Origin: LD21 sp963715785
GTDB taxonomy: Bacteria; Bacteroidota; Bacteroidia; Bacteroidales; VadinHA17
Direction: 5' to 3'
NCBI GenBank assembly: GCA_963715785.1
Contig: OY970276.1
Location: 1,860,001 to 1,924,000 of the forward strand
Length of the DNA: 64,000 nucleotides
The translations under genes and the position numbers were made by a program. The notes beneath the pieces are model-generated. The model had not been told where the DNA came from. It searched no databases and saw only the letters and a program-made list of their open reading frames with translations. Positions 1-9,824 of the stretch are shown one piece after another. Every line of letters starts with the position of its first letter. Position 1 is the stretch's first letter.

Positions 1-1630
1 TTTCCCTGGCACCAGCTGACGGTCCGGCCTGGGTAGTTTTATATTCTTCTATCAGAATCTCCAGCATCTCAAGAGGATCTGATGTATTACTGTCAGCAGG
101 CTTACCATGAATAGTGATTTTATTTTTACCGGTATGTTCTATCCTGAATCCGAGTAATTCCAGATCACCTTCAATTTCTTTCAGTATAAAACAGTCGGCA
201 GGATTTAGCTCTGCTGTGACAGGGAACATATCGACCTGGCTTATAGCCCGGTTATTACTGAGACAATAGAGAAATCTCTCATAAAGGACTCTTTCATGAG
301 CCCTCTTCTGATCAATAAGCATGAGGCCTGATTTAACCGGACAGATGAAATATTTATTTTTTATCTGAAAAAACTTCCGGTGAGATTCCACTATTTTTTC
401 AGACTGCCCCGGGTCATCGTTTTCTTTTTCAAGAGAAGTGTAAAGTTTTTCCCAGTTTGCATTATTTTCTCTTTCAAACCTTTCTACGAATCCCGACCTT
501 TCAATGGTTCTTTCCTCCCCGTCAAAGGGATTGTACTGTGCGTTGATCTCAATATGGGGAGGATCGGGGATAATACCCGATGATCTCATTACCGGAATGT
601 CAACCAAAGCTTCATTTTCAAAATCAAGTGAAGGGACTATATTAAATCTGCCAAGTGCCTCCCGCACAGAAGCCATGAGTATCTGCCATATAGATCTTTC
701 GTCCTCAAACTTGATCTCCGTTTTTGTGGGATGAATATTAATGTCTATTGATGCAGGATCTGACTCCATAAAGATGAAGTAGGAAGGTATTGCTTCGACC
801 GGCAGAATATTCTGATAGGCTTCAACAACTGCTTTATGGAAGTAAGGGTGTTTCATAAAACGGTTGTTCACAAAAAAGAATTGTTCACCGTATGTTCTCC
901 TGGCATTCTCAGGTTTCCCGATAAATCCTTTTATGCTTATCAGGCTGGTCTCTGTTTCCAGAGTTATAAGGTCCTGGTTGATTTGTTTTCCGAATACTCC
1001 GATAATACGCTGTCTTAAGTTGCCTGCAGGGAGGTTGTAAATTTCAGTTTCGTTATGATGAAGAGTGAATCTTATGTCGGGATGGGCAATTACGATCTTC
1101 TGGAATTCATTGACAATATGTCTTATTTCGGTATTATCGGATTTCAGGAATTTCCTGCGCGCAGGGATATTAAAAAATAGATTTTTAACCGCAAAACTTG
1201 AACCCACGGGGCAACTGCATGGTTCCTGAACCTCAACCCTGGAACCACTTATCATAACCAGAATTCCGGAATCACTTTCTTCACGACGCGTCCTGAGTTC
1301 CACCATAGCAACTGCTGCAATAGAGGCCAGGGCCTCACCACGGAATCCCTTTGTTTTAATGGCAAAAAGATCCTGTGCAGAAGTAATTTTGGAGGTGGCA
1401 TGTCTTTCAAAAGAAAGCCTTGCGTCAGTCTCCGACATTCCCGTCCCATCATCAATTACCTGGATGAGTGTTTTGCCTGAATCTTTAATTATTACCCTGA
1501 TGTATTTGCCTCCGGCATCCACTGAATTTTCTATCAGCTCTTTTACAACAGAAGCGGGCCTTTGTATAACTTCTCCTGCAGCAATCTGATTGGCTACAGA
1601 ATCGGGTAAAAGCTTTATGACATCAGGCAT
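1..1630 (-). CDS. mutL: DNA mismatch repair protein MutL (3' end outside window)
   Basis: Translating the minus strand from ATG at 1630 gives an open frame that runs off the left edge, about 543 codons. The N-terminus carries the GHKL ATPase motifs of MutL: IENSVDAGG near residues 33-41 (ATP-binding Glu/Asn), DDGTGM near 60-65, ERHATSK near 75-81 and GFRGEAL near 95-101. A transducer domain follows (NNRFMKHPY, INIHPTK), then a linker and the start of the C-terminal dimerisation domain (IDQKRAHER). MutL couples MutS mismatch recognition to strand removal in the cytoplasm. The gene is divergent from the lipoprotein gene at 1832. The C-terminal endonuclease motif, if there is one, lies outside the window. 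Confidence 0.96.
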   Translation of the reverse strand, partial: MPDVIKLLPDSVANQIAAGEVIQRPASVVKELIENSVDAGGKYIRVIIKDSGKTLIQVIDDGTGMSETDARLSFERHATSKITSAQDLFAIKTKGFRGEALASIAAVAMVELRTRREESDSGILVMISGSRVEVQEPCSCPVGSSFAVKNLFFNIPARRKFLKSDNTEIRHIVNEFQKIVIAHPDIRFTLHHNETEIYNLPAGNLRQRIIGVFGKQINQDLITLETETSLISIKGFIGKPENARRTYGEQFFFVNNRFMKHPYFHKAVVEAYQNILPVEAIPSYFIFMESDPASIDINIHPTKTEIKFEDERSIWQILMASVREALGRFNIVPSLDFENEALVDIPVMRSSGIIPDPPHIEINAQYNPFDGEERTIERSGFVERFERENNANWEKLYTSLEKENDDPGQSEKIVESHRKFFQIKNKYFICPVKSGLMLIDQKRAHERVLYERFLYCLSNNRAISQVDMFPVTAELNPADCFILKEIEGDLELLGFRIEHTGKNKITIHGKPADSNTSDPLEMLEILIEEYKTTQAGPSAGARE

Positions 1631-1831
1631 TAATTAGTATTTTATATTTGATTAAGCTAACATTTACCGGGGATACAAGTTCATATTATGGATTGTGTAT
1701 CTCATTTTAATCAATTTACAAATATATAAATAATTGGGTCATAATCCCCCCGACTGCAGGCAGGGATGCCTCAGCTCAGCGATTATGATATCCGACTTCA
1801 GATTATTATCTTTGATAAAAATACCCTGAAA

Positions 1832-2698
1832 ATGAAAAACCTGATTATCTGTATATCTGTCTGTTTATTAATGGTTATCTCAGCCTGTTCTCAAAAAACA
1901 GCGAATACGACTATAAAAGTAATTACATTGAATATCAGATATGACAATCCTGCAGATAGTATCAACTCATGGGCGAACCGTGCTGATCAGGTTTGTAAAT
2001 TTATCGTGAATGAGAAGCCCGATATTCTTGGCTTGCAGGAAGTTCTATGGCATCAGTATCAGCTTCTCGACTCGGCTCTTACAGATTATTCGTCGATTGG
2101 AACCGGTCGCAATGACGGGGCAAGGGAAGGAGAGATGAATCCGGTTTTCTTCAGAAAGGATAAATTTGATATGGTCAGGAATATTACCTTCTGGCTCTCT
2201 GACTCTCCTGAGGTCGCAGGCTCACTGGGATGGGGCTCATCATTGCCACGGATAGTGACCTGGATGGAACTGGTTGATAAAAAAAGCCATAATCATTTAT
2301 TCTTCTTCAATACTCATTTTGCACATGATTCTGACTCGGCAAGGTTAATGAGCTCGAAAATTCTTCTTAACCAGGTTAACAAAATTGCCGGAGAATACCC
2401 TTTTATTATCTCGGGTGACTTTAATATGCCATCCACCAGTACAGGCTATTCAATTCTTACAGGTCCTGATGAAAGTGTGCCCCTGCTGAAAGATTCATAC
2501 GTAATAACAGAAAAGAGACCATCCGGACCTGTCTTCACATTCAATGGGTTTTCGGATAAGATGAAAGCTGCCAGAATAGATTATATCTTCGTAAAGAATG
2601 GGTTGAGAGTACTGGATTACAAAACTTTTGTAAAAATGGAACATGGTATCTTTATCTCCGACCACTGGCCGGTTGAGGCTGTCATTTCCTTAAATTAA
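1832..2698 (+). CDS. Endonuclease/exonuclease/phosphatase family lipoprotein
   Basis: The frame opens at 1766, but ATG 1832 is the better start because it begins a lipoprotein signal (MKNLIICISV..., lipobox ending SAC with Cys19). The mature part has the EEP-fold (DNase I-like) signatures in order: LNIRYDN, DILGLQE (metal-binding Glu), NTHFAHD, GDFNMPS (Asp/Asn), ARIDYIF and the closing SDHWPV (catalytic Asp-His). At 288 aa it is the usual length. Bacteroidota homologues are exported metal-dependent phosphodiesterases or phosphatases, and the substrate cannot be told from sequence. It stands alone between mutL (divergent) and the efflux operon (convergent). A GC-rich hairpin-like stretch precedes it near 1747-1770. 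Confidence 0.88.
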   Translation: MKNLIICISVCLLMVISACSQKTANTTIKVITLNIRYDNPADSINSWANRADQVCKFIVNEKPDILGLQEVLWHQYQLLDSALTDYSSIGTGRNDGAREGEMNPVFFRKDKFDMVRNITFWLSDSPEVAGSLGWGSSLPRIVTWMELVDKKSHNHLFFFNTHFAHDSDSARLMSSKILLNQVNKIAGEYPFIISGDFNMPSTSTGYSILTGPDESVPLLKDSYVITEKRPSGPVFTFNGFSDKMKAARIDYIFVKNGLRVLDYKTFVKMEHGIFISDHWPVEAVISLN

Positions 2699-2749
2699 AA
2701 TTTATTTAAAATACTTGCGGGTCTGCAGTCACAACCGGTTATTAAAGGA

Positions 2750-3868
2750 TCAAGCTGTTTTATGATAGCGTCTTACGGCCATGGTTGTAAAAATAAAAGC
2801 AATAAGGACAAGAGAATAAAGTTCTCTTCCGATATCATTAATTCCTGATCCCTTCAGCATAACCATCCTGTTTATCCTCATTAAATATGCAACGGGATTG
2901 ATCAGGTTAAAATCCTGGGCCCACATAGGCATGCTTTCGTAGGGGGTGAAGATGCCGCTCATAAGGATAAAGATTATCATGCAAAAAAATGCCACGAACA
3001 TATATTGCTGCTGTGTGCTTGAAAAAGTTGAAATAAAAAGCGCAACGCCCAGAACTGCGATCAGAAATACTGTGCTGCTAAGGAATAATAGCAGTATGCT
3101 GCCCTCGAAAGGTATGTCGAAAGCTATTTTGCCAATAATCAATCCAAGAGCAAGATCCGTAAGTCCGATGACCAGGAACGGTGCCATTTTTGCAATGATG
3201 AACTGATATTTTTTGACAGGCGTGACATTAATCTGTTCAATTGTTCCAATCTCTTTTTCCCTCACCATGTTCAGTCCCGCAAGAAGGAATCCTATGGCAG
3301 TGACTAAGATCACCAGTATTCCGGGAAGCATATAGTATTTGTAATTTAATAATTCGTTATACCAGAACCTGTTGGTGACCCTGATCATCGGGTATGGAAC
3401 AGGAGGATATGCTGATATGTTTTTATTTATCAATTCAGCATTATAGTCCCTGATCACTCCGTTGAAATACGACCAGGTAAGCTCGGCTGATGCTGCATTC
3501 ACTGCATCAATTTCTGCGAGAAGCTTACCAGGCCGGCCGCTGCCGATATCCTCCCCGAAACCGGAAGGGATCTCTAATATCATGCTGCATTTATTTCGTT
3601 TGAGCAGACTGTTGGCTTGATCTTCAGAAAAGGTGGAATATTCAATTTTGAAAAAGGCAGAGCCATTAAGCTTACTTATCAGTCCCCTCGATTCGGGCGT
3701 CATGTCCTTATCGATAACCGTGATCTTCACATTTTTTAATTCGAAGGTTACTGCAGGAACGAGTATCAGCATTTGAATTATAGGAACGGCAAATATTGCC
3801 TTAGAAATAAATTTGTTCCGGAATATCTGGAGGAATTCTTTTCGTATGAGGTATAATATTGTTCTCAT
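2750..3868 (-). CDS. ABC-2 type transporter permease (YbhR/YbhS-like), second of two
   Basis: A 372-aa membrane protein with the ABC-2 permease plan: an N-terminal helix (about 20-40), a large extracytoplasmic domain (about 45-175), then five hydrophobic segments from about 180 to the end. REKEIGTIEQ, the cytoplasmic coupling motif of this family, lies just after the second helix. It is the last gene of the minus-strand efflux operon, 92 nt after the paralogous permease, and should form a heterodimeric channel with it, powered by the two ATPases at 5067-6759. Together with HlyD and TolC proteins this resembles the YbhFSR-type drug exporters. The substrate is unknown. Confidence 0.9.
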   Translation of the reverse strand: MRTILYLIRKEFLQIFRNKFISKAIFAVPIIQMLILVPAVTFELKNVKITVIDKDMTPESRGLISKLNGSAFFKIEYSTFSEDQANSLLKRNKCSMILEIPSGFGEDIGSGRPGKLLAEIDAVNAASAELTWSYFNGVIRDYNAELINKNISAYPPVPYPMIRVTNRFWYNELLNYKYYMLPGILVILVTAIGFLLAGLNMVREKEIGTIEQINVTPVKKYQFIIAKMAPFLVIGLTDLALGLIIGKIAFDIPFEGSILLLFLSSTVFLIAVLGVALFISTFSSTQQQYMFVAFFCMIIFILMSGIFTPYESMPMWAQDFNLINPVAYLMRINRMVMLKGSGINDIGRELYSLVLIAFIFTTMAVRRYHKTA

Positions 3869-3960
3869 AATTTTCTTTCGTCGTTTACTTTTCCATTTAT
3901 AAAAATGCGGTCGTATTGGTTATTCCCGGCTATTCACATAACTCATGACAGGGCATCATC

Positions 3961-5070
3961 CTACTCCAGCCTGATCTTAAAATTTCTCACACTGAGTCCC
4001 ATAAATACCAGAGTCATAGCAATCAAAATAAGCGTTTCCTTCCAGATATAAACCAGCCCTGTGCCTTTTATCATTATGTTTTTTATTATTATGATAAAAT
4101 ATCTGGGCGGCAGTACCGAACTTACATAATCATATATTTTTGGCATGTTCTCTATAGGATATATGAACCCTGATAGAAGAATAGTTGGCAACATAATTCC
4201 AATCAGAGAAATAAATATTGCCTGTTGCATTGTCTTTGAAACCGTTGAAATGAGAATTCCAAGCGTCAGGCTCATAAGTATATACAGCATGCATTCAGCA
4301 AGCAGCAGTATTATACTTCCTTTTACAGGGAGACCGAATACGAGCCAGGACAATAAAAGAATCAACAGGACATTTATAAATGACAATATAAAATATGGCA
4401 TAACTTTTCCAAGAATGATCTGAATTGGCCGGAGAGGCGAAACCAGAAGTACTTCCATAGTTCCGAATTCTTTTTCCCTGGTTATTGTTACGGAGGTCAT
4501 CAGGGCACAGATAAGTATAAGGATAAGGGTTATGACCCCAGGCACAAACATATAATGACTTTTCAGGGCAGGATTGTAGAGCATTTTTACTTCAGGACTG
4601 ATCCTTACTGAGCTGGCTGATGCCAGTCCGGCTCTTGCCATTACGAAATCGTTGACTATCGATGTGGTATAGCCTGTTATAAGAGTTGCAGTATTTGGTT
4701 CTGAGCCATCCGAAATAATACTTAGTGTGGCTTTTCCTTCGCTGATCATTTTTTTGCCGAAGTCTTCCTCAAATACTATTACTGCCTTAGTCTTTCCCTT
4801 TTTTAGCACCTTGTCGATATCGCTATAATTCATCAGGGTTTCTGTTCTCTTAAAAAACCCCGACGACATAATTTTATCAGTCAGTTTCTCAGTTATCTCA
4901 TCATGCGATAAGTCAAGCACTGCTACACCGGCATTTTTAATATCCGTGCTTACTGCGTAACCGAATATTAATATCTGAGCAATAGGAATACCGAATAGAA
5001 TAAATAGGGTCCGGTAGTCTCTGAATATATGGAGAAACTCTTTGTGTACAAAGCCCAGGAATCTTTTCAT
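3961..5070 (-). CDS. ABC-2 type transporter permease (YbhS/YbhR-like), first of two
   Basis: A 369-aa paralogue of the permease at 2750 with the same order: an N-terminal helix with the motif KEFLHIFRD, an extracytoplasmic domain to about residue 170, and a C-terminal bundle of five helices. The coupling motif REKEFGTMEVLLVSPL is followed by RPIQIILGK. Its start overlaps the end of the ATPase gene by 4 nt (ATGA-type overlap at 5067-5070), so translation is probably coupled. It acts in the inner membrane as one half of the efflux channel. Confidence 0.91.
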   Translation of the reverse strand: MKRFLGFVHKEFLHIFRDYRTLFILFGIPIAQILIFGYAVSTDIKNAGVAVLDLSHDEITEKLTDKIMSSGFFKRTETLMNYSDIDKVLKKGKTKAVIVFEEDFGKKMISEGKATLSIISDGSEPNTATLITGYTTSIVNDFVMARAGLASASSVRISPEVKMLYNPALKSHYMFVPGVITLILILICALMTSVTITREKEFGTMEVLLVSPLRPIQIILGKVMPYFILSFINVLLILLLSWLVFGLPVKGSIILLLAECMLYILMSLTLGILISTVSKTMQQAIFISLIGIMLPTILLSGFIYPIENMPKIYDYVSSVLPPRYFIIIIKNIMIKGTGLVYIWKETLILIAMTLVFMGLSVRNFKIRLE

Positions 5071-5792
5071 GGTCGTGCAATTTTAATGAATACCTCTTCA
5101 ATAGAAGAAGCATTATACTGCTTCTTCAGCTCATCTGGCGTGTCAAGTGCAACGATTTTTCCGTCATTCATAATTGAAATCCTGTCGCAATATTCTGCTT
5201 CATCCATATAATGTGTCGTCACAAATACAGTTATTCCTCTTGCTGCAGTTTCATATATTGTTTCCCAGAACTGTCGTCTCGTTATGGGATCTACTCCTCC
5301 TGTCGGTTCATCAAGAAATACGATTTTCGGCTCATGCAGAACAGCAACTGAGAACGAAAGCTTTTGCCTCAGTCCGAGCGGAAGATCTGAAATCATCCTG
5401 TTTTCATATTCCTGGAAATGCAGCTTTGCAAGAAGATCGGTAAGTCTTTCGTTGATCAGAGCCTTGCTCATGCCATAAATGCCACCATAGAGAATGATAT
5501 TCTCTTTCACGGTCAGATCTTCGTAAAGCGAGAATTTCTGGCACATATAACCGATGTTTTTTTTGATTTGTTCACTCTGTCTGTATGCATCAAATCCGGC
5601 AACACTGACCTCACCCGAAGTAGGTTTTGACAGGCCGGAGAGAATGCGGATTGCCGTAGTTTTACCGGCTCCGTTTGCGCCGAGAAAACCGAAGATCTCA
5701 CCGGAGTAGACCTCAAAGCTAAGATTATCGTTGGCTACGAAGCTTCCGAACTTTTTTACCAGGTTCTTTACAAGTATTACCTTTTCGTTCAT
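5067..5792 (-). CDS. ABC transporter ATP-binding protein (efflux, second ATPase)
   Basis: A 241-aa nucleotide-binding domain. It has Walker A GANGAGKTT near residue 38, a Q-loop (GYMCQKF), Walker B IVFLDEPTGGVDP and an H-loop (VTTHYMDEAEYCDR). The ABC signature is unusual: LPLGLRQKLS in place of the usual LSGGxxQ. In a heterodimeric ATPase this could make one ATP site degenerate. It lies 55 nt after the other ATPase gene and overlaps the permease gene. In E. coli YbhF the two NBDs are fused; here they are separate genes. Confidence 0.92.
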   Translation of the reverse strand: MNEKVILVKNLVKKFGSFVANDNLSFEVYSGEIFGFLGANGAGKTTAIRILSGLSKPTSGEVSVAGFDAYRQSEQIKKNIGYMCQKFSLYEDLTVKENIILYGGIYGMSKALINERLTDLLAKLHFQEYENRMISDLPLGLRQKLSFSVAVLHEPKIVFLDEPTGGVDPITRRQFWETIYETAARGITVFVTTHYMDEAEYCDRISIMNDGKIVALDTPDELKKQYNASSIEEVFIKIARP

Positions 5793-5847
5793 TTATTTAT
5801 GGCTATCATCTTCGTTGTTATGTTATAAGCTTTTTTGTGCAGCAATT

Positions 5848-6759
5848 TCAGTCTTTCTCCATCAGTTCCAGGAACCTGTCCTCAATTCCGGCATCAATTT
5901 GACGAATAACCGAATCAGGTATACCTTCCATGTTGAGATATTCCTGAAGGGAATTTTCAGTAAAGCCGGCTTTTAATGTAACATGTATCGAATCACCAAA
6001 AGGATAGACTGTAAGCACTCCGGGATTTTTTCTAAGGGTTTTGATCAACTTGTACTTTCCATTCGATTTCACTGCAAATAATTTGCCTGTGAAACCTGAC
6101 CTGATGTTTTGCGGCGTATCGACTGAAAGGATCTTTCCATCCTGGATAAGGGCCACCCTGTCGCATCGGACTGCTTCATCCATGTAGGGTGTAGAGACTA
6201 TGATAGTAATTTTATGCTGACGTAATTTAGCCAGCATATCCCAGAATTCAGCTCTTGAGACGGCATCAACACCAGTCGTAGGTTCGTCAAGTATGAGGAG
6301 TCTGGGCTTATGAATCAGTGCACACGATAATGCCAGTTTCTGTTTCATTCCGCCTGAAAGCTTCCCGGTGAGGCGTTTTTTGAAAGGCTCAATATGAGAG
6401 TATATGTCCGAGATCAGATCATAATTCTCTTTAACTGTTGTCCCGAAAACGGTTGCATAGAAGTTGAGGTTTTCTTCAACCGACAGATCCTGATAAAGAC
6501 TGAATCTGCCCGGCATATAACCTATGTTTTTCCGAAGCTCTTTAAAATCTTTGACAGCATCCATTCCAAGGACCTTCATGCTGCCTTTATCAGGCAGGAG
6601 GAGGGTTGCAATGATTCTGAACAGAGTCGTTTTCCCTGAAGCATCCGGACCTACAAATCCAAATATTTCGGATTCATTGACAGAGAAAGACACGTTTTCA
6701 AGAGCCCTTGCAGGTCCGAACGATTTGGAAATGCCCGATGATTCTACTGCTTTTATCAT
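5848..6759 (-). CDS. ABC transporter ATP-binding protein (efflux, first ATPase)
   Basis: A 303-aa ATPase of the CcmA/YbhF type. Walker A reads GPDASGKTT, with Asp in place of the common Asn/Ser. The signature LSGGMKQKLA is canonical, Walker B is LLILDEPTTGVDA, and the switch region is VSTPYMDEAVRCDR with Pro replacing the usual H-loop His. The last 70 or so residues form the extra C-terminal domain typical of drug-exporter ATPases. It starts 3 nt after the HlyD stop and pairs with the ATPase at 5067. Between them the pair has one canonical H-loop and one canonical signature, which suggests a functionally asymmetric heterodimer. Confidence 0.92.
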   Translation of the reverse strand: MIKAVESSGISKSFGPARALENVSFSVNESEIFGFVGPDASGKTTLFRIIATLLLPDKGSMKVLGMDAVKDFKELRKNIGYMPGRFSLYQDLSVEENLNFYATVFGTTVKENYDLISDIYSHIEPFKKRLTGKLSGGMKQKLALSCALIHKPRLLILDEPTTGVDAVSRAEFWDMLAKLRQHKITIIVSTPYMDEAVRCDRVALIQDGKILSVDTPQNIRSGFTGKLFAVKSNGKYKLIKTLRKNPGVLTVYPFGDSIHVTLKAGFTENSLQEYLNMEGIPDSVIRQIDAGIEDRFLELMEKD

Positions 6760-6762
6760 CTT

Positions 6763-7656
6763 TTATTTATTTTCATCTGTGAACAGTGCTTCTCCCGGCA
6801 TGCCGGATTTCAGTGTGCCATCATTGCTGACGTCGATATCGACTGCATAAACCAGAACTACGCGTTCCTCTTTTGTTTGAATGATTTTAGGGGTAAACTC
6901 AGCCTTCTCTGAGATATAGCTTATTGTTCCCGGGAATGTAGTGAACCCCTTTACGCCATTATCGATCCTGACAGAGCATTTCTGACCGATTTTTATCTTT
7001 CCAAGCTGAGCACCGCTTACATATGCCTTTAGTTTAACAATTGAGAGATCAGCAACCTTAACCAGCGGCTTTCCTACGCCAGTCATTTCTCCGGCTTCAG
7101 CGTATTTTTCAATCACGGTCCCTTTAAGAGGGCTTTTTACCGTGCATCTTTTAATCTGTTCATTCACGTTTGCTTCCTTAGCCTTGTAAACGTCAAGATC
7201 CGCCGCAACAGACACTTTTTGAGTATTATTTGAAGCTATTTGTTTCTGAAGGACTGCGACCTGTCCGGTCAGATCATCGTATTGTTTTTGAGTTGCAGCA
7301 TCCTCTTTCAGCATCTTGCCAAACCTTGAGATATTTACGTTAATGTTTTCAATCTGCTGATTAAGGACATCATTCTGGGAATTGATTGAGTTGATATGTG
7401 TAGTTACACTCTTCATCCCGGCTTCTATCTCATTTTTCTGAAGCTGAAGCACAGTTGTATCAACAACGGCTATGACAGAGCCTTTTTCTACTATAGTACC
7501 TTCAACCGGATCAAATTTCAGTATGCTGCCGTTGGTCTCAGCAGAGATGATAACCTCGGTTGCTTCAAAATTTCCGTATGCATCGGCATTATCGGCTTTG
7601 TTTTTACAGCCAGCTAACAGTGCAGCGGCAATAATTATCAATAATCTGGTTTTCAT
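6763..7656 (-). CDS. HlyD-family periplasmic adaptor lipoprotein of ABC exporter
   Basis: A 297-aa membrane fusion protein. It begins with a lipoprotein signal (MKTRLLIIIA... LLAGC, Cys17). A biotinyl-lipoyl half-motif follows (GSILKFDPVEGTIVEKG), then a coiled-coil hairpin rich in Gln/Asn (about 70-150), the second lipoyl half (VKSPLKGTVIEKYAEAGE) and a beta-barrel domain. It should bridge the ABC-2 permeases and the TolC-like protein encoded just upstream. It sits between that gene (77 nt gap) and the ATPase (3 nt gap), so it belongs to one transcript. Confidence 0.92.
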   Translation of the reverse strand: MKTRLLIIIAAALLAGCKNKADNADAYGNFEATEVIISAETNGSILKFDPVEGTIVEKGSVIAVVDTTVLQLQKNEIEAGMKSVTTHINSINSQNDVLNQQIENINVNISRFGKMLKEDAATQKQYDDLTGQVAVLQKQIASNNTQKVSVAADLDVYKAKEANVNEQIKRCTVKSPLKGTVIEKYAEAGEMTGVGKPLVKVADLSIVKLKAYVSGAQLGKIKIGQKCSVRIDNGVKGFTTFPGTISYISEKAEFTPKIIQTKEERVVLVYAVDIDVSNDGTLKSGMPGEALFTDENK

Positions 7657-7733
7657 GTTGCTATTAGATATTTTTTATTAATTACTATTTTTCCTGCCTT
7701 TGCATTTTCTCACAGGATGTGAGATACTGTGGT

Positions 7734-9077
7734 TTATTCTATATCCTTCCCGCTTATGTTAAGATATTCTGTTTCAGCCATTGAAAGATTTATTTTATGG
7801 ATCTCTGAATTTATAACAGCCTGTCGTTCTGAATTAAGCTGATTTAGATATTCGGTAGCAGTAATGGTCCCGTTTTGGTATTGCGATTCGGAGGAGGCTG
7901 TGATCCTTTTTCGCAGCCGGATCTGTTCGGCGTCAGATTCAAGAAGAGCTTTGAGGCTTAATATCTCAGAATTTTTTGATTCAAGAAGCCTCTTGAGGTT
8001 ATCTGTCAGGTCATTTTTCCTGTTTTCGAGCAGACCTTCCTGAAATGAGATAATCTTCCTTTCATTTTTTGCTTTGTTCCAGTCATATATATTCCATTTT
8101 ATACTGGCACCGACTATATAGTATGAGGCGAATTCATTTTTAAAGAAGTTGCTTCCGGGAGGATTGCCATATCCAACGGTGGCAAAACCGAAAGCCTTCG
8201 GCATTCTTTTACTGTCAATTACTTTTAATCCTGCGTCAAGCTGCTCTTTTCTCATATCAAAAAGCTGTAATTCAGGCCGTGACAATTCAGTTGAAAGCTG
8301 AACCGGGAGCGATGGCAGTATAAACTCTGCAGAGCTATCAATTGCATTTCCGGTCAGATCAGAAAGGATTTTTATAAATGCTGTTCTCCTGATTTGATTT
8401 TCGGACAGCTGTTGCTCAATATTGATTTTTTCGGATGCCATAACATCCTCATCAGATTTCAAGACCACTCCGTTCTTTACTCCTGAGCTGATTGACTCTA
8501 TGCGTTTATTAATTATATCGAGATATGTATTCAGAAGTTCCTTTTGCCTGGCAAGCAGCAACAGGTTGAAATAATAGTTGTTAATCTGGGCACGGAGTTT
8601 ATACAGATCTGTTTCTGTTTGTTTTTGATTAACCCCGAGGTCAGCTTTTTCAAGTTCCCTTGCACCTTTTATCGCGCCCCCGTCATAGATGACCTGATTT
8701 ACATCAATTGTTATTTTGTATTGTTCATGGGGAAGAGGTTTTATTGCCCCGGCTATTCCAGGAATAGGCAGTGATCCCAGGACGCTGCTCATATCAATCA
8801 CCGACGAATTATAAATAAAGTTTCCGTTAGCATCTAATGTTGGAAGCCAGCCCTTTACAATATTCTCATCCTTAAGCCTGGAGATATCGGAATACCCGTT
8901 TTTTTCGCCAGCCAATGCACTGGCTGAAATGGCCTGATCGTAACATTCCTTAAGCGTAATGATCTTCTGGCCATAAGATTTAAAACTGAGGGAATGGATA
9001 AGAATAATCAGGAAGAAGAGCTTAGAGTACCAACGATATCTGGCATTTTTATGTTTAACCGGATTTTGAGCATTCAT
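7734..9077 (-). CDS. TolC-family outer membrane efflux protein
   Basis: A 447-aa outer-membrane factor. A basic leader and hydrophobic signal precede the mature start (about residue 37, KIITLKECYDQAI). Two OEP repeats follow with long helices (LYKLRAQINNYYFNLLLL about 160-180, and a second set near 350-430 including QYQNGTITATEYLNQLN). It supplies the exit duct for the HlyD/ABC-2 pump in the same operon. It lies 90 nt downstream of the TetR gene. A second TolC-like protein at 16008 belongs to the MacAB system and is clearly different. Confidence 0.92.
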   Translation of the reverse strand: MNAQNPVKHKNARYRWYSKLFFLIILIHSLSFKSYGQKIITLKECYDQAISASALAGEKNGYSDISRLKDENIVKGWLPTLDANGNFIYNSSVIDMSSVLGSLPIPGIAGAIKPLPHEQYKITIDVNQVIYDGGAIKGARELEKADLGVNQKQTETDLYKLRAQINNYYFNLLLLARQKELLNTYLDIINKRIESISSGVKNGVVLKSDEDVMASEKINIEQQLSENQIRRTAFIKILSDLTGNAIDSSAEFILPSLPVQLSTELSRPELQLFDMRKEQLDAGLKVIDSKRMPKAFGFATVGYGNPPGSNFFKNEFASYYIVGASIKWNIYDWNKAKNERKIISFQEGLLENRKNDLTDNLKRLLESKNSEILSLKALLESDAEQIRLRKRITASSESQYQNGTITATEYLNQLNSERQAVINSEIHKINLSMAETEYLNISGKDIE

Positions 9078-9167
9078 ATAATTAAGATTTTAAATATTTT
9101 CAATTTACAGCAGGGTATAGCGGACTATTTAGTTTCATTTTTATAAATCATGCTATATTGGATTATT

Positions 9168-9779
9168 TTATATGGTTATAGCCTTTATAACAAATTCCGC
9201 AGCAAACTCTTTTCTCATTTCAATATAACTATCGAAGTCCACGCCGAAGCTTTCAAATATAACTTCAAGGATTCCCTTTGCTGCAAAGGGGAACACACTT
9301 AATGATGCAATTGTTGTCATGATCTGAGGAAGATTTTCCTCGGAAATATTGTATTTATATAATTCATCTTTATGCTGTTCGCTGATTGTGATCCATAAAT
9401 TCCTGAAATCTATATTCTTAATGAGTTTTTTGATGCGTTGCGGGTTATGATTTATTTCATTAATAATAAACCCCGGAAGTTTGGGGTTTTGTTGCATGAA
9501 GGTTATATGTTCCCTGAAAAAGAACCTGATCTTTTCTTCAAGCGAAAGATTTTTTTCGAATATCGGGGAGAATTTCGAAAACATTTTCCTTGCCAGTGTT
9601 GTAAATACGGCTTCAAAAAGGCGGTCCTTGGTTCTGAAATAGTAGTGAAGAAGTGATTTATTTATACCTGCGCGATCGGCGATACTCTGCATACGGGCTC
9701 CTGTTAATCCCTCTTCTTCAAAGACTTTTGTTGCTGCCTCGAAAATTTTTTCCTCGGTCAGCTGTTCATTTTCGCTCAT
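9168..9779 (-). CDS. TetR/AcrR family transcriptional regulator of efflux operon
   Basis: A 203-aa regulator with an N-terminal TetR helix-turn-helix (about residues 8-55: ATKVFEEEGL, MQSIADRAGINKSLLHYYF) and an all-helical ligand-binding C-terminal domain. It is the first gene of the minus-strand operon that encodes TolC, HlyD, two ATPases and two permeases. TetR genes in this position typically repress their own pump and release DNA when a substrate binds. The promoter and a palindrome in front of it (9809-9852) fit autorepression. Confidence 0.93.
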   Translation of the reverse strand: MSENEQLTEEKIFEAATKVFEEEGLTGARMQSIADRAGINKSLLHYYFRTKDRLFEAVFTTLARKMFSKFSPIFEKNLSLEEKIRFFFREHITFMQQNPKLPGFIINEINHNPQRIKKLIKNIDFRNLWITISEQHKDELYKYNISEENLPQIMTTIASLSVFPFAAKGILEVIFESFGVDFDSYIEMRKEFAAEFVIKAITI

Positions 9780-9808
9780 GTTTGACTTATTGGTTTAACT
9801 ATAAGATT

Positions 9809-9824
9809 TAACCATATGGTCAAA
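9809..9824. promoter_or_regulatory. Candidate TetR operator palindrome
   Basis: TTAACCATATGGTCAA has a perfect 10-bp core palindrome (ACCATATGGT, 9811-9820) with near-symmetric flanks. It overlaps the -7 box and the expected transcription start of the operon, so a bound regulator would block initiation. Assigning it to TetR is inference from position. Confidence 0.5.
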
